Below are positions 1-8,121 of a stretch of 22,185 nt of DNA, in pieces (position 1 is the stretch's first letter; the number at the start of each line of letters is the position of its first letter). Source of the stretch: a virus; IMG/VR virus record IMGVR_UViG_3300042343_000178, positions 1-22,185 of that record. The stretch is one strand, 5' to 3'. The notes under the pieces were generated by a model. It was not told the DNA's origin and did not search any database. It was given only the letters and a program-made list of their open reading frames with translations. A program made the translations under genes and the position numbers.

Positions 1-2
1 AT

Positions 3-104
3 GGTGGAGGTCAATTTGTATTAAAAGGTCAAGATTTACTATTAGCTACAAACAGAGCGCAAAAAGCATCTAATTTAAAAGGACAATCAATATCTTTAGC
101 ATAA
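3..104 (+). CDS. C-terminal end of an upstream gene, probably a tail protein (partial)
   Basis: An open frame runs in from the left edge and ends with TAA at 102-104, leaving 33 visible residues. The stop overlaps the ATG of the next gene (TAATG), which is the usual coupling in this genome. The visible end is hydrophilic and contains a Leu-rich stretch followed by Thr-Asn-Arg-Ala-Gln-Lys. It lies directly upstream of a tail-tip-like gene, where siphophages often keep the tape measure or a distal-tail gene, so it is probably a tail component. Too little is visible to name a family. Confidence 0.6.
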   Translation, partial: GGGQFVLKGQDLLLATNRAQKASNLKGQSISLA

Positions 105-2065
105 TGCCATACGGATTAAGATATACAATAAGTCAAATTCTAAGAAACGAGAATACTCAAACAGTAGAAATTTACGAACAAGATTACACTGCTGGTGTAG
201 TAAAAACTTATACTCCAACTTCAATTATAATACAACCCAATTCAAGTCAAGAATTGCCTTATCCTTCTATTATTAGTACTCAATTAAATATTAATATAAT
301 ATTAGAAACTGAAGATGACTATACTCAATTTCCAGATGTACTTAGCAAGAATGATAGAAAATATTGGGTAATTTATAAAGAGGGTGCTGATGTTATTTGG
401 AGAGGATTTTTATTTAACGATTATGCTCAAATAGGTTTTAGTACAGGAATAAACGAAGCATCTTTAGTTTGTATTGATGCAATATCATTTTTAGAGGCAC
501 AAGTTTATATTGTAGCTGCAAGTATTAATTCAACTCAACAATGGTCAGAAGTGATTTTTGATGCTTTGCGTTTAATAGGTTATCCAGAAGATTTGTTTTT
601 AGTTATTGCTGCTTCTTTTTATGCAGATGGTATGTTAAATAGAGCGGATGGAACTGCAAACGAACCTTTTTCACAGATATATCAATATAGAAGGGATTTT
701 GTAGGATTAAGCTATTATGACATACTTACAAATATGTTAAGTACTTACAATTGCAGAATGTATCAAGCAAATGGCGATTGGTGGATTTCTTCTACAATGG
801 AGATAGCTGCTACAACAAGGTATTACACAAAGTACAATGTAGGTTCAGCAATTACAATAGATAGTTCAGGATTGTTAGATAATGTTGTAAATATTGCACC
901 ATACGAAAATGGTAACGTTCATTTTATAGACAATACACAAACAAAAATATTAAGGAAAGGATTTTATAATATTGAGTTAAGAAATAAATATAGTTCTCCA
1001 ATTAACTTAATTCATAATGCTGACTTAAAAACAACATTTGGAACTTCTCCTAATTTAGGTGCTAATGGTTGGTTTACTACTTTAACTGGTACGGCTCAGG
1101 CTTATGTAATAGATTATCCAAATGAACAATTTAACAGTTACTTTTTATCAGCTGGAACAGGAGATGCATATTTAGAAATATTAGGACCATCTTCATCTTA
1201 TTTATATACTCCTTATCTTGGTGGATTTCCTACAACTTTAAAGATAGAGCATAAAAATAGTGTTGACATTAAAATACAAATAGCTTTATTAAATACAGGA
1301 TCAGGAAATAAATATTTAGATAATGCTGGTAATTGGCAGACAAACGCATCTACTTATATAACTTTCCCAGCTTGGGATGGTAAGAATGATTGGGCAACTT
1401 TTACTAAAAGTATTCCTCCATTTTTAGTTGGTGTTTTTGGTACTACTTTTTTAATGGGTTATTTAAATATTAAAATACTTTGCGATAATAATAGTACAGA
1501 GGTTAGGAATTTTGTACTTACACAAGGTCAAACAGAAGTGCAATATGCCGTAGTAAATAACTCTGCTACAAATGACCAATCAACTGCAAAAGTGTTTGAA
1601 ATACCTTATGGTCAAGTTTACCCTTCAACTACTGGTCAACAAGTTTTAACCTTAGGTTCATTATACGATTCGGATGGGGTATTTTTAACAGATTGGTATT
1701 TTGAATATTTAGATATAGATAGATCACAAGTACTTACTTTTTTAGCTTATCAGTATGTTAAGAATTATCAAAGGAATATAGCTACTTTAGAAGGGGATTT
1801 GGGTGCAATACAAGCTGATAACGGATACATAAATTTAGATAAAGTATATACAATAACGGATACTTCTACTGGTCATTTATCATATAGTGGCAAAAAGTTT
1901 GCAATTAATAGATTAAGCACTAACTCTTATTTTGAACAAGTAAATGGAATTCAGTTAATAGAGATATTTAACGATGATGCAGCCGTATTTACGTTTATTG
2001 AATATATTACAGACACTGGTCAACTTGGACCATTTTGGAACTTAAACTTTAATATAAATCTTTAA
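104..2065 (+). CDS. Large tail-tip / baseplate-like protein with a carbohydrate-binding-like insertion
   Basis: This 653-residue protein starts at the ATG overlapping the upstream stop. The first 300 residues or so are mixed beta structure with a conserved-looking tryptophan-rich part (YWVIYK near 87-92, WRGFLFNDYAQIG near 99-111). That pattern is familiar from the structural proteins that follow the tape measure in phages of Bacteroidetes. Residues about 300-475 look like an inserted jelly-roll: they open with NLIHNADL and a Gly-Trp-Phe at 322-324, as in the CBM4/9-like modules that begin 'NLIxNGxFE...GW', and continue with alternating strands. The last 170 residues return to tail-like sequence. 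Its place before the tail tube-like protein and the fibre suggests that it forms part of the adsorption apparatus. The tail assignment rests mainly on context, and the carbohydrate-binding idea is inference. Confidence 0.65.
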   Translation: MPYGLRYTISQILRNENTQTVEIYEQDYTAGVVKTYTPTSIIIQPNSSQELPYPSIISTQLNINIILETEDDYTQFPDVLSKNDRKYWVIYKEGADVIWRGFLFNDYAQIGFSTGINEASLVCIDAISFLEAQVYIVAASINSTQQWSEVIFDALRLIGYPEDLFLVIAASFYADGMLNRADGTANEPFSQIYQYRRDFVGLSYYDILTNMLSTYNCRMYQANGDWWISSTMEIAATTRYYTKYNVGSAITIDSSGLLDNVVNIAPYENGNVHFIDNTQTKILRKGFYNIELRNKYSSPINLIHNADLKTTFGTSPNLGANGWFTTLTGTAQAYVIDYPNEQFNSYFLSAGTGDAYLEILGPSSSYLYTPYLGGFPTTLKIEHKNSVDIKIQIALLNTGSGNKYLDNAGNWQTNASTYITFPAWDGKNDWATFTKSIPPFLVGVFGTTFLMGYLNIKILCDNNSTEVRNFVLTQGQTEVQYAVVNNSATNDQSTAKVFEIPYGQVYPSTTGQQVLTLGSLYDSDGVFLTDWYFEYLDIDRSQVLTFLAYQYVKNYQRNIATLEGDLGAIQADNGYINLDKVYTITDTSTGHLSYSGKKFAINRLSTNSYFEQVNGIQLIEIFNDDAAVFTFIEYITDTGQLGPFWNLNFNINL

Positions 2066-2070
2066 CTTTG
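2063..2070 (+). promoter_or_regulatory. TAACTTTG, Bacteroidetes -7 box just before the tail tube gene
   Basis: TAACTTTG matches TAnnTTTG exactly and ends four bases before the ATG at 2075, so a transcript started from it would have almost no leader. The nearest TTTG (2034-2037) is 25 bases upstream, a little far for a classical -33 element. Confidence 0.45.
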
Positions 2071-2074
2071 TAAT

Positions 2075-2767
2075 ATGGCAGCAGTAATTGGAAATAACGT
2101 AATGCTTTATTGGCATAGGACAGATGTAGACCCAGAGGTGGATGTGGCTTTTGCTTGTAGTACAACTTGTACTTTTAATGTAAGCGTAGAACAAAAAGAA
2201 GTTACAAGTCAATCAAGTGCTTGGTTTAGACAATTTAAGAACGATATAGCTTCTTGGAGTGTAACCTGTGATGGTTTAATTACTTTGAGTGGTTTTTCAT
2301 ATTTGTTTATGTTAGATAAGCAATTAACAAGAGAAGCAATAGAGATTAAGTTTGTGGTGGATAATGGAGTTGATGGTTTAACAATTATTAACGGAATTTG
2401 TAATATAACAAGTTTAGCAATAAACGCACCTCAAAATGATGTGGCTACTTACAATATTAGCCTACAAGGTAGCGGAGCATACAATACAACAGGAACGGAG
2501 GTTGACCCAAGCGGTGTTATTATTGTAGGTGCTAACCCTGTTAAGACAAAAGGTTACACGGCAAGTGGTGGAGAAACATCAATTACATTTGCGGACACGA
2601 TTGGATATGCTTGTCTTTACGTTTCAAGAGGTGGTGTGGATGCGCAAAACATATTAACAACAGGAGTTCCAACAGGAGATGATGTGAAGTTTGTGAGTGC
2701 GACAGGAGTTCTTACTTTTGGTAGAGCATTAGCAGCTGGGGAATATATTAGAGGATTATTTCAATAA
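2075..2767 (+). CDS. TP901-1-like major tail tube protein with an extra C-terminal domain
   Basis: The first 140 residues (of 230) fit the TP901-1 major tail protein family: an N-terminal MAAVIGNNVMLY strand, a Cys-rich CSTTCTF segment, 'EVTSQSSAWFRQF' followed by 'WSVTCDGLI', then 'GICNITSLAINAP', and a closing 'YNISLQGSGA'. In such phages this protein polymerises into the tail tube. Residues about 150-230 form a separate beta-rich tail ending in AAGEYIRGLFQ, like the small surface domains attached to many tail and fibre proteins. Ser/Thr/Gly-rich sequence joins the two parts. The gene lies between the tail-tip gene and the fibre, rather than upstream of the tape measure as is usual. It may be the only tube protein or a second, distal copy. 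It has its own -7 box, which would suit strong late expression. Confidence 0.7.
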   Translation: MAAVIGNNVMLYWHRTDVDPEVDVAFACSTTCTFNVSVEQKEVTSQSSAWFRQFKNDIASWSVTCDGLITLSGFSYLFMLDKQLTREAIEIKFVVDNGVDGLTIINGICNITSLAINAPQNDVATYNISLQGSGAYNTTGTEVDPSGVIIVGANPVKTKGYTASGGETSITFADTIGYACLYVSRGGVDAQNILTTGVPTGDDVKFVSATGVLTFGRALAAGEYIRGLFQ

Positions 2768-2773
2768 AATATT

Positions 2774-5700
2774 ATGAGTCAATTACAAGTAACAGGAGAA
2801 GCAAAGATTAGGGATATACAAGGTCCAGTAGTGGCTAATAGTGGTGTAGTAACCGCTTTAGATGGTGATGCTTCTCAATATGTACGAGGAGATGGTACTT
2901 TAGCTGACTTTCCAACATCAACAGGTGGAGGTAGTTCAGTTTCTTATTATCTTAACTCAAGTGTAAGTCAAGGTACAATCGGAGGGGTTGCTTATAGACA
3001 ATTAGGTAAAACACCTATTGCTGGTGCTGGAACTGATATTGTTATATCTTCAAATGGATATGTAGCGAGTTACTTAACCGATGCTAATGACCCAGCTTTA
3101 TTAGAAGTACCAGCTGGTAATTTTAATTGTGAGTTTTATTTTAGTGTAAATAACAACACAGGAAACCCTTTTGTTTATGCAGAGGTTTACAAATATGATG
3201 GAACAACTTTTACCTTAATAGGTACAAGCGTTGGAGTTCCAGAGTACATAAATCAAGGAACTGTCATAAACCCTTACTACTTTGCAGTACCAGTTGCTCA
3301 AAGTGTATTGACTGTTACAGATAGAATAGCGATTAGAATCTATGTAAACGTAGATGGTAGAACAGTTACTTTACATACTGAAAACAATCACTTGTGTCAA
3401 GTAGTTACTACTTTCTCAAAAGGATTAATTTCTTTAAATAACCTTACAAGACAAAACCAATTCTTTGCGACAGGAACAAGCGGAACAGACTTTGGGATAT
3501 CTTCAAGTGTAGCTACTCATACTTTTAACCTACCTGTGGCTTCTGCTACTAATACTGGTAAGTTAAGTTCAACTGATTGGAGTACGTTTAATAACAAGCA
3601 AAACACAATAACTGACCCAATTACAGGAACAGGAAATAGTACACAAATTGCTTATTTTAATAGTCCTACAAGCATAACAAGTGAGGCAGCGTTTAACTAC
3701 GATGCTTCTACAAATAGACTTGGAGTTAATACAACTGTACCAAATGCGACTATCGGAGCAAACGCTGGGACTGATAGCGGTTACTCTTTGTTGCTTAAAA
3801 ATGATAACGCAAACTATAATGGTATCGGATTCGGTACTGATTCAACATACGGCAACTTAATAGCTACTGAAAAGTTGGGAACTGCACCAGCAAGGAATTT
3901 AACCTTGTTAAACCAAAGCGGTTACATCTCTATAACAGAGGTTGGTAACTTAGGAGTAAACATTTTAAGTCCTAATACAGGGTTAGATATATATAATGGC
4001 ACAAGTGCCTTCTTATGGCTTCATACGGCTAACTCTGGCATCACAGGAACAGATGGGGTTAGATTGGCTTTATTTAGCACTAATGCTGCTAATTTAAGGA
4101 ACTACGAAGGTGCGTTTAGCATTACGGCTGAAGGTGATTTCTCAATCATTACTTTAGGTGCTGAAAACCTAAGAGTAAATAGTGCCGATGGTAGTATTTA
4201 TCAATCTAAGGTTGCTAATGCAATGCTTAAATCGGTTAGTGGTGTAATTACTGCTGCCGTTGCAAATACGGATTATCAATCTCCAATTAGCTTAACAACA
4301 AGTGGTTCAAGTGGTGCTGCAACTTTCTCAAGCAATATTTTAAACGTTCCTAATTACACTTTAGCTGGTTTAGGTGGTGTACCTACATCAAGGACTTTAA
4401 GTATTAATGGAGTTTCTTATGATTTAAGTGCAGATAGAAGCTGGACAATTACTTCTGATATTACTGGTAGTGGTGCAGATGGCAGAGTTGCTTATTGGAA
4501 TGGTACAAATAGTTTGACTTCGGAAGCTGGGTTTATTTACGATTCATCAACAAATAGATTAGGTGTAAACACAAGTAATCCTAATGCAACAATAGGTGCT
4601 GATTCTGCTTTAGATAGTGGATATGGTTTATTAATTAAAACAGGTGCATCTAATTATAACGGAATAGGAATAGCGATAGATTCTACTTATGGTAACTTAA
4701 TCTCAACAGAGAAATTAGGTTCAGCAACTGCAAGAAACTTGACTTTACTTAACCAAAGTGGATTTGTTTCATTAAAAGAGAATGGGAACTTTGGTGTAAA
4801 TACTTTAAACCCTTCTGTTAGCGGAACAGGAATAGATGTTTATAGTTCAACAAGTACAGGTATTAGATTCCATACTGCTACAAGTGGTACAACTGTAACC
4901 GATGGTGCAGGTATAAACTTTAGTGCTGCAAATAACTTAGGAATTACAAACTACGAGAACGGAACAATAGACATCGTTACGAATGGTAACTCTGGTGTCT
5001 TTGTAGCTACTAATGGCTTTGTAGGAATCAATGGAGCAACTCCAAGTGTGGCTTTAACTGTAAATGGCGGTGCTTCAATAAGCAACTTAACAACTGGTCA
5101 AGTATTATTCCCTACAAGTGGTGGTACTTTAAGTGGTTCAAGTAACTTATTTTGGAATAATTCAAACACAGAATTATCAATTGGAACAAGTACAAGTGCT
5201 AATCGTAGATTAACAATATTTAGTTCAAGCGATGCAAATCATATGGCTTTAGTATCTAATGCTCCAGCTTTGACTTTTACAAGTAACTTCTCTTATACAA
5301 ATTACGCTAGTGTAGGTATGGCTACTGCTAATAACAACTTTATTACAGGAGCAGTTTTAGGTGATTTGGTTTTAGGTGCTTTTAATACAAATAATATTTG
5401 GTTTACTAATGCTAATACTAACACAGTTAGGATGCGTCTTGATAGTGATGGTGGTGGTACTTTCTCTGGTTTTGTTTCTGCAAGTGGTCCTAAATCACAA
5501 ATTAGAGTTAATGGTAATTCAGTTGGTTGTGGTATATCTTTAACTAATACAATAGTAGGTGCTAATAGAAGAAACTGGGGAATATTTACTGAAGAAAACG
5601 TAGAAGGTGATTTTGTAATTAATAGGTCTACAACTTCTGGAGGCTCTGCTAACACAACAGTATTATCATTATCAAGAGATGGTGCTGCTACATTTACAGG

Positions 5701-6691
5701 AACAACTGGTAATAGATTGACATTATATAATTCAGGTAATAATGGTGGTCAAAATGGATTACTAATTGATTCTGATATTTATCCAGCAATATCTTTTAAT
5801 AACAGAGTAGGAACAATAGGAACTGCTAAAATAGTTTACAATACCTATGCTACTGGTTATGGTTCTGCTTCATTAGCTGGGTCATTTCTATTGCAAGGAG
5901 ATAATGCAATGCAATTTAGTACTGGAGGAGATAATGTTAGAATGACAATCACAAGCGGTGGTAACGTTGGAATTGGAACGAGTAGTCCTTTTGCAATATC
6001 TGATGTAAACTTAACTGTTAATGGACCAACAGGTGCTGCAATACAATTAGGTTTTAATGGAACAAGATATGGTCAATTTTATGCTGCAAACGATGAAGTA
6101 AGATTATCGGCAGTAGCTAATTTACCTTTAACATTCTATTCTAACAATTTAGAACGAATGAGAATCACATCGGGGGGTGATGTATTAGTAGGTGCTACAT
6201 CAGTACCAAGTGGAGCAGTTAGTATGGGTACTGGAAGTGTGTTTATAAATAATAATTTATACATTGGTAATACTGCTGGAACAGGTGGTTATGCAGTAAG
6301 ATTTGATGGTTATGCAAATGCCCTATATGCAATATGGCAAAATGCTTCTGGCACAGATCAAGGTGGAGTTTATTTATCTTATGGTGCTACATCTTGGACT
6401 GCAAATTCAGATTTAAGATTAAAGGATATAAACGGAACTATTGATAATGCATTACATAAAATAATGACATTAAGACCAGTTAATTTTAGTTGGAAATCAG
6501 ATGAAACTAAAAAGGAAATGTTAGGCTTAATTGCTCAAGATGTTGAAAAGGTATTCCCACAATTAATTGACGAAAATAGGGATGGATATATGGGTGTAAG
6601 ATACCAAGAGTTAGTTCCAGTATTAATAGCTGCAATACAAGAACAACAATCACAAATAGAAGAATTAAAAGAATTAATTAAAAATAAATAA
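2774..6691 (+). CDS. Tail fibre with tandem modules and C-terminal S74 intramolecular chaperone
   Basis: This 1305-residue fibre is low in Cys and rich in Gly, Ser, Thr and Asn, with many short beta repeats of the type 'GNVGIGTSSP' and 'SGGDVLVGATS' found in trimeric fibres. Residues about 285-460 and 565-743 are two copies of one module, for example STNRLGVNTTVPNATIGA against STNRLGVNTSNPNATIGA. A linker with PTSRTLSINGVSYDLSADRS precedes the second copy. The C-terminal 94 residues are the endosialidase-type chaperone (Peptidase S74). Ser1212 in N-SDLRLK and Lys1217 have the five-residue spacing of the Ser-Lys dyad known to cut this domain off after trimer folding. The end is a coiled coil (QEQQSQIEELKELIK). 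It probably acts in host receptor binding. The start follows the previous stop by 6 bases. Confidence 0.88.
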   Translation: MSQLQVTGEAKIRDIQGPVVANSGVVTALDGDASQYVRGDGTLADFPTSTGGGSSVSYYLNSSVSQGTIGGVAYRQLGKTPIAGAGTDIVISSNGYVASYLTDANDPALLEVPAGNFNCEFYFSVNNNTGNPFVYAEVYKYDGTTFTLIGTSVGVPEYINQGTVINPYYFAVPVAQSVLTVTDRIAIRIYVNVDGRTVTLHTENNHLCQVVTTFSKGLISLNNLTRQNQFFATGTSGTDFGISSSVATHTFNLPVASATNTGKLSSTDWSTFNNKQNTITDPITGTGNSTQIAYFNSPTSITSEAAFNYDASTNRLGVNTTVPNATIGANAGTDSGYSLLLKNDNANYNGIGFGTDSTYGNLIATEKLGTAPARNLTLLNQSGYISITEVGNLGVNILSPNTGLDIYNGTSAFLWLHTANSGITGTDGVRLALFSTNAANLRNYEGAFSITAEGDFSIITLGAENLRVNSADGSIYQSKVANAMLKSVSGVITAAVANTDYQSPISLTTSGSSGAATFSSNILNVPNYTLAGLGGVPTSRTLSINGVSYDLSADRSWTITSDITGSGADGRVAYWNGTNSLTSEAGFIYDSSTNRLGVNTSNPNATIGADSALDSGYGLLIKTGASNYNGIGIAIDSTYGNLISTEKLGSATARNLTLLNQSGFVSLKENGNFGVNTLNPSVSGTGIDVYSSTSTGIRFHTATSGTTVTDGAGINFSAANNLGITNYENGTIDIVTNGNSGVFVATNGFVGINGATPSVALTVNGGASISNLTTGQVLFPTSGGTLSGSSNLFWNNSNTELSIGTSTSANRRLTIFSSSDANHMALVSNAPALTFTSNFSYTNYASVGMATANNNFITGAVLGDLVLGAFNTNNIWFTNANTNTVRMRLDSDGGGTFSGFVSASGPKSQIRVNGNSVGCGISLTNTIVGANRRNWGIFTEENVEGDFVINRSTTSGGSANTTVLSLSRDGAATFTGTTGNRLTLYNSGNNGGQNGLLIDSDIYPAISFNNRVGTIGTAKIVYNTYATGYGSASLAGSFLLQGDNAMQFSTGGDNVRMTITSGGNVGIGTSSPFAISDVNLTVNGPTGAAIQLGFNGTRYGQFYAANDEVRLSAVANLPLTFYSNNLERMRITSGGDVLVGATSVPSGAVSMGTGSVFINNNLYIGNTAGTGGYAVRFDGYANALYAIWQNASGTDQGGVYLSYGATSWTANSDLRLKDINGTIDNALHKIMTLRPVNFSWKSDETKKEMLGLIAQDVEKVFPQLIDENRDGYMGVRYQELVPVLIAAIQEQQSQIEELKELIKNK
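3626..5010 (+). repeat. Two diverged copies of a fibre module, offset by 840 bases
   Basis: Copy A (about 3626-4155) and copy B (about 4466-5010) encode similar protein segments. The CAAATAGA strings at 3711 and 4551 show an offset of exactly 840 bases, or 280 codons, in the first part; small indels appear later. Amino acids are well conserved while many synonymous positions differ, so the duplication is not recent or was brought in by recombination with another phage. Confidence 0.8.
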
Positions 6692-6692
6692 T

Positions 6693-7019
6693 ATGAAATA
6701 TTGGTACATTAATCAATTAGACTGCGTTCCACAAGATGGAGATTTAACTGACTTCGTTGTGGTCGCACATTGGACTCGCTTTGCCAAAGAAATAATCAAC
6801 GAAAAAGAATACACAACTTCAGTATATGGCGGTCAATCATTCTCAAAGGATGATGTTGCTAACTTTATACCTTACGAGGAATTAACTTATGACATCGTTT
6901 GTGGTTGGTTGGATGCTTCAATAAATGTAGAGGCTTTAGACCTTAATTTAGACCAACAAATAGAGAATCAAGTTAACCCACCGATTGTAATACTTCCGTT
7001 ACCTTTTACAAATCCGTAA
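6693..7019 (+). CDS. Small protein following the fibre, unknown function
   Basis: This 108-residue protein starts in TAATATG, one base after the fibre stop. It opens with MKYWYINQLDCVP, continues with a segment 'VVVAHWTRFAKE' and 'YGGQSFSKDDVANFIPYEEL', then 'YDIVCGWLD', and ends in a proline-rich tail. Similar small proteins are common directly behind fibre genes of Bacteroidetes phages, so a fibre-assembly or fibre-tip role is likely. It has no signal peptide, no membrane segment and no catalytic motif that I recognise. It is probably co-transcribed with the fibre. Confidence 0.7.
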   Translation: MKYWYINQLDCVPQDGDLTDFVVVAHWTRFAKEIINEKEYTTSVYGGQSFSKDDVANFIPYEELTYDIVCGWLDASINVEALDLNLDQQIENQVNPPIVILPLPFTNP

Positions 7020-7037
7020 TTTATTTGAATATTTAAC

Positions 7038-7045
7038 TATATTTG
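7038..7045 (+). promoter_or_regulatory. TATATTTG, candidate -7 box for the lysis cassette
   Basis: TATATTTG matches TAnnTTTG in the 43-base gap between the fibre-associated gene and the first lysis-region gene at 7063. I find no TTG at the right distance upstream, so the promoter would lack a normal -33 element. Confidence 0.4.
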
Positions 7046-7062
7046 TATATAAAATAAAAACT

Positions 7063-7206
7063 ATGATAACAATTAATCAAGAACAAATCAAGGAATTAGA
7101 AGCGTTTATCAACACTATCCCAACTGCTTATGGTTTACCATTATTGCAGTTCTTAGGTAAGTTAAATGCAGAACAAAATCCACCACAAGAATCAACTGAA
7201 GCGTAA
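7063..7206 (+). CDS. 47-residue hypothetical protein
   Basis: ATG at 7063 follows an A-rich leader (AAAATAAAAACT). The 47-residue product is hydrophilic at the start (MITINQEQIKELEAFI) and ends PPQESTEA, with a short hydrophobic stretch YGLPLLQFLGKL in the middle. Its TAA overlaps the next ATG (TAATG), which argues that it is translated. I do not recognise a family. It is the first gene of the lysis cassette and could be a regulator of it, but that is inference from position. Confidence 0.6.
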   Translation: MITINQEQIKELEAFINTIPTAYGLPLLQFLGKLNAEQNPPQESTEA

Positions 7207-7379
7207 TGGTACATAATAGCAATCAATCGGACTTATTAACTATTGTTAGCGGAACATCCGCATTTATTAGTGTTGCAAATGTGCAACCCATAGTTTCTTT
7301 ATTAGCGAGTTTGATTGCTATTATTTCTGGACTTTTAGCTGCAAGATATTACATCAAAGCGACTAAAAGATTCAAGTAA
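7206..7379 (+). CDS. 57-residue single-span membrane protein, holin candidate
   Basis: This ORF starts in the TAATG overlap with the previous gene and its own TAA overlaps the next ATG. A hydrophobic segment at about residues 29-46 (IVSLLASLIAIISGLLAA) is followed by a basic tail, YYIKATKRFK. A short hydrophilic N-terminus, one strong helix and a positively charged C-terminus fit a small phage holin or pinholin. A second, weaker hydrophobic part lies at residues 10-25. The tight stop/start coupling to the next lysis genes supports a lysis role. There is no sequence signature that proves it. Confidence 0.65.
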   Translation: MVHNSNQSDLLTIVSGTSAFISVANVQPIVSLLASLIAIISGLLAARYYIKATKRFK

Positions 7380-7918
7380 TGAAAGAGGTAGTAATCGTTC
7401 TATTAGTGGCGGTTCTAATCTTTTTCATCGGTAGTGATGCTCGATATACTAAAGTAGAGCCGATATTTAAGTCGGACACAGTTTACCAACAGAAAACTTT
7501 TACTCAATTTATAAAGGGAAATTCAATCCCTTTTGTCGTTTTAGACACTATTTACCTAATAGACACAATAAAGGACACAATTACAATCGTAAAGGATTAC
7601 AACCAAGTAAAGGTTTATTCCGATACTATGCGCATAGATTCTATTGGATACGCATACATTCAAGATACAATCAGTCAAAATAAGATACAAGGGAGAGGTT
7701 TTAGTGCCAATTTTAACCTACCTACTATAACAATTACCAAGTTAATAGAGCAAAAGTCAAAGAACCAGCTTTATTTGGGATTTATAGGCGATTTAAAGCA
7801 CTCAAACGGACAAATTGGTATTGGCGGTTCAATTGCCCTTAAAACGGCTAAAAACACCTTATATACAGCAACGGCAACAATGAACGGATATTCTTTCGGT
7901 TACTATAAAAAATTCTAA
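7379..7918 (+). CDS. Membrane-anchored, beta-rich periplasmic protein (spanin-like candidate)
   Basis: The 179-residue product begins with a hydrophobic helix at residues 3-18 after a short MKE start. No Cys or lipobox follows, so it is probably an N-terminal inner-membrane anchor rather than a lipoprotein signal. The middle is rich in Asp-Thr pairs (LDTIYLIDTIKDTITIVKDY). From residue 130 on the protein is made of amphipathic beta strands and ends in Tyr-Lys-Lys-Phe, resembling the last strand of outer-membrane proteins. An inner-membrane anchor plus an outer-membrane-like end in a lysis cassette fits a one-protein spanin analogue that joins the membranes. This is inference. Start and stop overlap both neighbours. 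Confidence 0.6.
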   Translation: MKEVVIVLLVAVLIFFIGSDARYTKVEPIFKSDTVYQQKTFTQFIKGNSIPFVVLDTIYLIDTIKDTITIVKDYNQVKVYSDTMRIDSIGYAYIQDTISQNKIQGRGFSANFNLPTITITKLIEQKSKNQLYLGFIGDLKHSNGQIGIGGSIALKTAKNTLYTATATMNGYSFGYYKKF

Positions 7919-8121
7919 TGAAGGACTTTATAAATAATATGTTAGCTGGTGAGAACGGAGCAATAAGCCATAAGAGGGTAATTGCTTCTTTAGGTGCTTT
8001 GTGTTTATTTGGTGCGTTCATATTTAAGGCGAATATTAACGAGCATTTAGCTGACCTTGTTTTTTGGTTGGTTTGTGCTTGTATGGGATTTGCTTCAATT
8101 GATAAATACACTAACAAATGA
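7918..8121 (+). CDS. 67-residue two-span membrane protein, holin candidate
   Basis: Two hydrophobic helices, at about residues 22-40 (VIASLGALCLFGAFIF) and 45-61 (LADLVFWLVCACMGFAS), are joined by a short turn with Lys, Asn and Glu. Both ends are hydrophilic, and the C-terminus is DKYTNK. This hairpin is typical of class II phage holins and of small phage membrane proteins found beside endolysins in Bacteroidetes phages. ATG at 7918 overlaps the upstream TAA, and the TGA overlaps the ATG of the next mini-gene. It is the best holin candidate in the cassette, because the endolysin has no signal sequence and must be released by a holin. Confidence 0.7.
   Translation: MKDFINNMLAGENGAISHKRVIASLGALCLFGAFIFKANINEHLADLVFWLVCACMGFASIDKYTNK

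Noticed and set aside
5302-5655. Minus-strand frame inside the fibre gene
   Set aside because: It is antisense to repetitive Thr/Asn/Gly codons of the fibre. It has no separate leader, and its protein looks like a composition artefact.
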